From NCBI GenBank assembly GCA_001872995.1, contig MNXO01000172.1, positions 1 to 10,464 of the forward strand: DNA of 10,464 nt, given 5' to 3'. This document shows, piece after piece, positions 7,426 to 10,464 of the stretch. The notes beneath the pieces are model-generated. The model saw only the letters and a program-made list of their open reading frames with translations, was not told where the DNA came from and did no database searches. The DNA is from Bacteroidetes bacterium CG2_30_32_10. Lineage in GTDB: Bacteria; Bacteroidota; Bacteroidia; Bacteroidales; CG2-30-32-10. The stretch's first letter is position 1; each line of letters begins with the position of its first letter. Made by a program: the position numbers and the translations under genes.

Positions 7426-7998
7426 ATGAGCAACATCGCCCTTTTTGCTTCTGGTAATGGCACCAATGCTGATAACATTATTCGTTATTTTCAAAAAAAC
7501 ATTGATATTAAAGTAAATTTAGTACTTAGCAATAAAGCAGAAGCTTATGTGCTCGAAAGAATAAAACCCTATACTATTGATTCATTTGTTTTCAATTCAA
7601 ATGAACTAAGAAATACCAATATTGTGCTTGATAAGTTGAGGGAATATAAAATCGACTTCATTGTTTTAGCTGGTTTTCTGCTAATGATACCCGAAAATAT
7701 TCTAAATGCATTTCCTAATAAAATAATCAACATACACCCTGCATTATTACCCAAATTTGGCGGCAAAGGAATGCATGGTATGCATGTACATCATTCTGTT
7801 ATTGAAGCAAAAGAAACAGAAAGCGGCATTAGCATCCATTATGTGAATGCAAAATACGATGAAGGCAACATTATTTTTCAAGCAAAATGTAGCATTTTAC
7901 CTAATGATACTCCTGAAATACTTGCCAATAAAATACATCAGCTTGAACAACAACATTTTCCTAAAATCATTGAGCAAGTCGTTGCTAAATTAAAATAA
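7426..7998 (+). CDS. purN: Phosphoribosylglycinamide formyltransferase PurN
   Basis: GAR transformylase of 190 residues, which uses 10-formyltetrahydrofolate to formylate glycinamide ribonucleotide in the third step of de novo purine synthesis. The phosphate-binding loop ASGNGTN (8-14) is near the N-terminus. The catalytic triad is visible as Asn102 and His104 in INIHPALLP, with Asp145 in YDEGNIIF. The folate-loop region VLAGFLLMIP (80-89) and GMHVHHSVIEAKETESGISIHYV are also typical. The start is ATG at 7426-7428 and the length is normal for the family. It lies 26 bp after the prenyltransferase gene on the same strand, with no promoter-like box between them, so they likely share a transcript. 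It converges with the DUF3795-type gene, 22 bp apart. The enzyme is cytoplasmic. Identity is very confident. Confidence 0.95.
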   Translation: MSNIALFASGNGTNADNIIRYFQKNIDIKVNLVLSNKAEAYVLERIKPYTIDSFVFNSNELRNTNIVLDKLREYKIDFIVLAGFLLMIPENILNAFPNKIINIHPALLPKFGGKGMHGMHVHHSVIEAKETESGISIHYVNAKYDEGNIIFQAKCSILPNDTPEILANKIHQLEQQHFPKIIEQVVAKLK

Positions 7999-8020
7999 AA
8001 ACTTCTAATTAAAAGTATTA

Positions 8021-8365
8021 TCAATTCAATGATTTAAGATTTTCTAAGGCAACAGGCATAAATTGATGAACATTTCCCACAATAGTAGATGTTTCCATAC
8101 TATCACAATCAGCGCAAGTATTAAAGCCTTTAGATTTTACACAATTTCTTATTTCGCATTGAGCGCAATGTGAAAATTTTACACCCGCTTCTCTACATCC
8201 AGTACAATTGATTGTTTCAGGAGAAATATCTGGTGCATTGTATTGTGATTTCCATTTTTTTGCTGTTAAAGCACGCAACGCGTTATCATTGTTCATAGTG
8301 GCAACTCGAGCATCACAAGTAGCACAATCTAATACTAAACCGCCAACAAGAAATATTAAATACAA
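8021..8365 (-). CDS. DUF3795-like cysteine-rich protein with degraded N-terminus (possible pseudogene)
   Basis: A 114-residue reading frame rich in paired cysteines: CATC, INCTGCR, HCAQCEIRNC and CADC. The pattern and the phrase GFNTCADCDSMET resemble the DUF3795 family, small probable metal-binding proteins of unknown function. As I recall the family, the N-terminus normally reads like CGLDCxxC and a later motif like METC. Here they are GGLVLDCATC and METS, so the first cysteine is glycine, two residues are inserted and a late cysteine is serine. There is no ATG before residue 24. The only plausible start is TTG at 8365, and the frame closes upstream at 8411-8413, inside a palindromic element. 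It may be translated from TTG or be decaying. It lies 186 bp downstream of the hemerythrin gene on the same strand. Confidence 0.6.
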   Translation of the reverse strand: MYLIFLVGGLVLDCATCDARVATMNNDNALRALTAKKWKSQYNAPDISPETINCTGCREAGVKFSHCAQCEIRNCVKSKGFNTCADCDSMETSTIVGNVHQFMPVALENLKSLN

Positions 8366-8405
8366 TATTTTGGCTGGTTTTGTAAATGCCGACAGACTAA
8401 CAATT

Positions 8406-8464
8406 GTGATTTATAAACGAAGCGAAATAAATCACCTACTTGTAAGCAAGTCGGTATAAACCAC
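8406..8464. repeat. 59-bp palindromic element with terminal inverted repeats
   Basis: The ends are 10-bp inverted repeats matching at nine positions: GTGATTTATA (8406-8415) and TATAAACCAC (8455-8464). Inside are two adjacent hairpins. The first is a perfect 9-bp stem, GTGATTTAT (8406-8414) with ATAAATCAC (8427-8435), around a 12-base loop. The second is ACC-t-ACTTG, loop TAAG, CAAGT-c-GGT (8434-8455). The left end can pair with either the middle or the right end, so alternative folds exist. This layout is like REP or MITE-type repeats. It could also act as an RNA structure in the hemerythrin to DUF3795 interval. Copy number is unknown from one window. Confidence 0.55.
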
Positions 8465-8508
8465 AACATGCAATTAGTTTTTCCATCTTTGCTTGATTTT
8501 AGAGATTG

Positions 8509-8547
8509 ATAATTTATTTTTTAACTAATTTCAAAAATAATAATTAT
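8509..8547 (-). terminator. Weak AT-only hairpin after the hemerythrin gene
   Basis: The arms ATAATT (8509-8514) with AATTAT (8542-8547), and ATTTTT (8516-8521) with AAAAAT (8533-8538), form an interrupted 12-bp stem with an 11-base loop, beginning five bases past the hemerythrin stop codon. It holds no GC pair and no clean U-run follows, so it is only a weak candidate for a 3' end structure. A minus-strand TAnnTTTG match (TATTTTTG, 8539-8532) overlaps it. Confidence 0.25.
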
Positions 8548-8551
8548 ACTT

Positions 8552-8959
8552 CTATTTCACTCCCTTTTCAATAAAAAATGTAGTATATTTTTTGTCCTCA
8601 ACTAATATATGATGTTTTAACCATTCTTTTAAAAAAGAAGTAATTTCAAAAGAAAGAATTAGGGTGCCATTATTGAATTTCTCTTCAAAATCTTTCACTT
8701 TACTTGCAAAAATATGATGTTGTTTTTGGTGTAAATCAAAATCTTGATAATTGAATTTTAACATATAACTCTCTTCATAATCAAAATGAAATTGCGCGTA
8801 TTTCTTCATTTCATTGATTAATATAGAAATATTTTCATTATTAGTACGATTTTTGAGGTTATCATAAAAATCGTTGATCATATTAATCAATATTTTATGT
8901 TGATCGTCAATCGAAGCAACACCAACACTAAAAGTGTTATTCCACTTAAAAAATGCCAT
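8552..8959 (-). CDS. Bacteriohemerythrin
   Basis: A single-domain hemerythrin of 135 residues with a non-haem di-iron centre that binds O2, and possibly NO in some members. All seven classical ligands are present: His21 (IDDQHK), His58 and Glu62 (HFDYE), His77 and His81 (HQKQH), and His117 and Asp122 (HILVED). The start MAFFKWNNTFSVGVASIDDQH is typical of the family, and there is no fused methyl-accepting or GGDEF domain. The protein is cytoplasmic, with no signal peptide. The start is ATG at 8957-8959, only 2 bp after the stop of the small membrane protein gene, so it is the last gene of the tight thioredoxin cluster. Context suggests a role in O2 or NO handling alongside thiol redox proteins, but that is inference. 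Identity of the domain is very confident. Confidence 0.94.
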   Translation of the reverse strand: MAFFKWNNTFSVGVASIDDQHKILINMINDFYDNLKNRTNNENISILINEMKKYAQFHFDYEESYMLKFNYQDFDLHQKQHHIFASKVKDFEEKFNNGTLILSFEITSFLKEWLKHHILVEDKKYTTFFIEKGVK

Positions 8960-8961
8960 TT

Positions 8962-9216
8962 CTATAATTTATTTTCTTTTTGAGGTTTCTTTCTAAACAT
9001 ATCTCCAATTAAATAACCCATCAATGCACCCCAAAGCATCGTTAGCCAAGGATTTGAGGTGATTGCACAGCCACCTGAAGAGCATCCAACAAATTTGTAA
9101 TAAGCAAATCCGCCAATGATACCAATTAATAAACCCACTACTGAAGCAAAAGAGAAGGCTTTTTTAACCTTCTCTTTTAAATCTATTTTTTTTTCTTTTT
9201 CAGTGTTATCTATCAT
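8962..9216 (-). CDS. Small two-helix membrane protein with CSSGGC loop (DUF6132-like)
   Basis: An 84-residue protein with a charged N-terminus (KEKKIDLKEKVKK), a first hydrophobic helix at about 21-43, a loop containing Cys45 and Cys50 (GCSSGGCAITSNP, 44-56), a second helix at about 57-73, and a basic tail RKKPQK. Positive charges at both ends place both termini in the cytoplasm and the cysteine loop in the periplasm. The CSSGxCxITSNP motif with flanking helices matches my memory of the DUF6132 family, whose function is unknown to me. The start is ATG at 9214-9216, 1 bp after the thioredoxin stop, and hemerythrin begins 2 bp after its own stop, so the three genes are almost certainly co-translated from one mRNA. 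The loop cysteines could form a disulfide; this is inference. Confidence 0.8.
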   Translation of the reverse strand: MIDNTEKEKKIDLKEKVKKAFSFASVVGLLIGIIGGFAYYKFVGCSSGGCAITSNPWLTMLWGALMGYLIGDMFRKKPQKENKL

Positions 9217-9217
9217 T

Positions 9218-9577
9218 TTATTTTTTTTCTTTTAAAAGGATGTCATTTATCATTTGAACCAATGATGGTTTTGGCAAAGCACCTGCCGACATTTGTGGTT
9301 GTTCGTCCATAGGACAAAACAACATTGATGGAATGCTTCTTATTCCAAATACAGACGAAAGTTCTTGTTCTACTTCAGTATCAATCTTATAAATATCAAC
9401 TTTGCCAGCATATTCTTTATCTAATTTTTCTAAAATAGGTGCTACCATTTTGCAAGGTCCGCACCAATCGGCATAAAAATCTATGATGCAAGGTTTACTG
9501 CCTGCAAATTTCCATTCTTTATTATTTTCATAATCGAATACTTTTTTTATAAATGTTTCTTTTGTTAAATGTTCCAT
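9218..9577 (-). CDS. Cytoplasmic thioredoxin-family protein
   Basis: A 119-residue thioredoxin fold with active site WCGPC (38-42) and the cis-proline in SIP (Pro83). The first 27 residues form a longer N-terminal arm than in classical 105-residue thioredoxin. Two further cysteines are visible, Cys30 (in SKPC) and Cys88 (in LFCPMD), and the segment after the cis-proline strand, PMDEQPQMSAGALPK, differs from the usual glycine-rich turn. No signal peptide or membrane helix is present, so it should act in the cytoplasm as a thiol-disulfide oxidoreductase. The start is ATG at 9575-9577. The 61-bp gap upstream, to the anchored thioredoxin gene, has no promoter-like box, and the downstream membrane protein gene starts 1 bp after its stop. 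Fold is certain; partner proteins are unknown. Confidence 0.93.
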   Translation of the reverse strand: MEHLTKETFIKKVFDYENNKEWKFAGSKPCIIDFYADWCGPCKMVAPILEKLDKEYAGKVDIYKIDTEVEQELSSVFGIRSIPSMLFCPMDEQPQMSAGALPKPSLVQMINDILLKEKK

Positions 9578-9638
9578 GATTATTTTAAATTTATTTATTA
9601 CTAATTTGAATATTAATACATCGTAATTGAACCAATTA

Positions 9639-10088
9639 CTATTTTAAAAGTTCTTTAACTTTTGCAACCAATGCTTCTTTTTGCTGAACTCCTACATATT
9701 TTTGCAACAGTTTGCCGTTTTTAAATATAAGTATAGTAGGAATCATTGTAACATTATACTTTGATGAGATTACAGGATTCTTGTCTGTATCAAGTTTGCA
9801 AATTTTAGCTTTTGCTCCTAGCTCTTCTGCCACTTTATCAATAATAGGACCTTGCATTTTACATGGACCACACCATACTGCCCAAAAATCTACTAATGTT
9901 ACCCCTGTTTTAATAGTTTGTTCGAAGGTTTGATTGGTGAGAATAATTGTTTTCCCAATAGTAGTCTTATTTTCCTCTGAAGAAATATTGCTGCTATTAG
10001 AAATATTAATCGTTACAATACTTACTACAATGGCAGCTAAAACCGCTAAAGTTACTGCTTTCATTGATTTCGTTTCTAAAAATTTCAT
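9639..10088 (-). CDS. Membrane-anchored periplasmic thioredoxin
   Basis: A 149-residue protein. A short basic N-terminus (MKFLETKSMK) is followed by one hydrophobic segment at about 11-29 (AVTLAVLAAIVVSIVTINI). There is no lipobox cysteine, so it is likely an uncleaved signal anchor. A Ser/Asn-rich linker (30-45) leads into a complete thioredoxin domain with WCGPC (72-76), the cis-proline in MIP (Pro117) and a further Cys97 in AKICKLD. The domain would face the periplasm, where it could reduce disulfides in exported proteins or deliver electrons for cytochrome c maturation. The start is ATG at 10086-10088. A minus-strand -7 box about 50 bp upstream suggests it is the first gene of the cluster with the cytoplasmic thioredoxin, membrane protein and hemerythrin. 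Fold and topology are confident; the substrate is not known. Confidence 0.9.
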   Translation of the reverse strand: MKFLETKSMKAVTLAVLAAIVVSIVTINISNSSNISSEENKTTIGKTIILTNQTFEQTIKTGVTLVDFWAVWCGPCKMQGPIIDKVAEELGAKAKICKLDTDKNPVISSKYNVTMIPTILIFKNGKLLQKYVGVQQKEALVAKVKELLK

Positions 10089-10139
10089 CGTTTCTTTTTT
10101 TAAGTTTTACATTAATTTCTATAATAATGTTCCATAAAC

Positions 10140-10147
10140 CAAAGCTA
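10140..10147 (-). promoter_or_regulatory. Predicted -7 box for the thioredoxin-hemerythrin cluster
   Basis: The minus strand reads TAGCTTTG, a full TAnnTTTG match. The nearest upstream TTG (10163-10161) is only 13 bases away, so the -33 element is poor. The predicted start is near 10133, giving a leader of about 45 bases before the ATG at 10088. Confidence 0.35.
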
Positions 10148-10245
10148 TTATTAACTTATGCAACATTTAATAATATATATATATTTATATTAGATGCTAT
10201 TTTATTAACAAAATATATGCCACAAATTTTGTAAAATTTTTAAAC

Positions 10246-10253
10246 TATTTTTG
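10246..10253 (+). promoter_or_regulatory. Orphan rightward -7 box
   Basis: TATTTTTG followed by CAA on the plus strand matches the Bacteroidota -7 element. The nearest upstream TTTG (10228-10231) is only 14 bases away. Transcription would start near 10260 and run into the ATG at 10312 and then the hairpin array. No full gene follows inside the window. Confidence 0.3.
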
Positions 10254-10331
10254 CAATTGTTTAATTAAAATCTGTTCATAAAAAGAAACAACTAACTATT
10301 TAATTTCATTAATGTCCGATAAAAAAAAATG

Positions 10332-10352
10332 TTACGTACCTACGGCACGTAA
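10332..10352. repeat. REP-like hairpin 1 of the right-end array
   Basis: The arms TTACGT (10332-10337) and ACGTAA (10347-10352) pair perfectly. An A/C mismatch is followed by CC (10339-10340) with GG (10344-10345) around a TAC loop. The CC-TAC-GG core resembles that of hairpin 2. Confidence 0.55.
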
Positions 10353-10372
10353 AATATTTCGGTTATGTTTAA

Positions 10373-10414
10373 TCTACCGACCTTTTGTCCCTATGGGTAC
10401 AAGATATTGGTAGA
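10373..10414. repeat. REP-like hairpin 2 with outer TCTACC/GGTAGA stem
   Basis: The outer arms TCTACC (10373-10378) and GGTAGA (10409-10414) enclose an inner hairpin: TTGT (10385-10388), CCC, loop TAT, GGG, one bulged T, ACAA (10399-10402). A nested two-stem cruciform-like layout is unusual for a simple terminator and resembles intergenic repeats common in some Bacteroidota. Confidence 0.55.
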
Positions 10415-10436
10415 ATTTATTATCAACAAAAAACTA

Positions 10437-10454
10437 AAGCCCCTTATGTGGCTT
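10437..10454 (-). terminator. Hairpin 3 of the right-end array, terminator-like on the minus strand
   Basis: AAGCC (10437-10441) pairs with GGCTT (10450-10454), with one C/T mismatch and a C-G pair around a TTAT loop. On the minus strand the hairpin is followed by TAG and a run of six T, so it could terminate a leftward gene beyond the right edge. It may equally be the third unit of the repeat array. Confidence 0.4.
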
Positions 10455-10464
10455 AAGTTTATAA

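Larger units (their letters stand above)
10089..10464. other. 376-bp region without a convincing gene
   Basis: From right to left toward the anchored thioredoxin start, this interval holds a hairpin array (10332-10454), a short reading frame of 33 codons at 10312-10413 beginning MSDKKK, a plus-strand promoter-like box (10246-10253), an AT-dinucleotide tract (about 10172-10183) and the minus-strand -7 box of the thioredoxin gene. The 33-codon frame runs through two hairpins, so most of it is probably repeat sequence and not a conserved protein. No tRNA or other known RNA gene is recognisable. Confidence 0.6.

Noticed and set aside
8001..8016. ACTT/AAGT hairpin between convergent purN and the DUF3795-type gene
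   Set aside because: Only four base pairs stay when a realistic loop is allowed; expected by chance in this AT-rich sequence.
8484..8491. CATCTTTG on the plus strand as a promoter box
   Set aside because: It misses the first T of TAnnTTTG, has no -33 element and would drive transcription antisense to hemerythrin with no gene to express.
10172..10195. AT-dinucleotide tract as a replication or attachment site
   Set aside because: Simple AT repeat with no flanking direct repeats, DnaA boxes or integrase nearby.
10312..10413. A 33-codon plus-strand ORF starting MSDKKK and containing VPTARKIF
   Set aside because: All but the first six or seven codons lie in the hairpin array, so the peptide is dictated by repeat sequence. 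It is noted as a possible gene remnant but not called as a protein.
1..10464. CRISPR array, tRNA/rRNA genes, transposase or phage genes
   Set aside because: No regularly spaced direct repeats, no cloverleaf-like sequence and no such protein motifs were seen in any gap or frame.

Overview
The window is AT-rich, densely packed bacterial chromosome and reads as Bacteroidota. The evidence is a PorT-type outer-membrane protein directly downstream of ubiE, promoter-like TAnnTTTG boxes with upstream TTG/TTTG elements, and no obvious Shine-Dalgarno sequences ahead of start codons. Most proteins resemble core Bacteroidota housekeeping families. No tRNA, rRNA, CRISPR array, integrase or transposase gene is visible.

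Layout. (1) 2-1030 (+): the 3' part of rpoN (sigma-54), cut by the left edge, convergent with the next block. (2) 5561 down to 1042 (-): a probable operon of a LolD/MacB-type ABC ATPase, pdxH, ubiE/menG, porT and a COG2509-type flavoprotein, with a good promoter just upstream of the ATPase. (3) 6459-5674 (-): a SAM-dependent O-methyltransferase, divergent from (4) 6539-7998 (+): a UbiA/MqnP-like prenyltransferase followed by purN. The two divergent promoters nearly overlap. (5) 8365-8021 (-): a cysteine-rich DUF3795-type gene without an ATG start and with altered cysteine positions. (6) 10088-8552 (-): a redox cluster of membrane-anchored thioredoxin, cytoplasmic thioredoxin, a small two-helix membrane protein (DUF6132-like) with a CSSGGC loop, and bacteriohemerythrin. 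The last three genes are 1-2 bp apart. (7) 10089-10464: about 376 bp without a convincing gene, ending in a cluster of three hairpins, two with CC-TAC/TAT-GG cores, that looks like a REP-type repeat region.

Functionally, the prenyltransferase and UbiE/MenG fit the late membrane steps of menaquinone synthesis. PdxH makes the PLP cofactor, PurN belongs to purine synthesis, PorT is part of type IX secretion/gliding, and the right-hand cluster suggests thiol-disulfide exchange combined with O2/NO binding.

The most unusual material is non-coding or at gene starts. There is a 59-bp palindromic element with terminal inverted repeats beside a decaying DUF3795 gene. A hairpin array begins just after a promoter-like box and a short reading frame starting MSDKKK. 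The porT frame has no ATG and is open all the way up to the ubiE stop codon. I see nothing that proves a wholly new system; the four-gene redox cassette is the best functional candidate.
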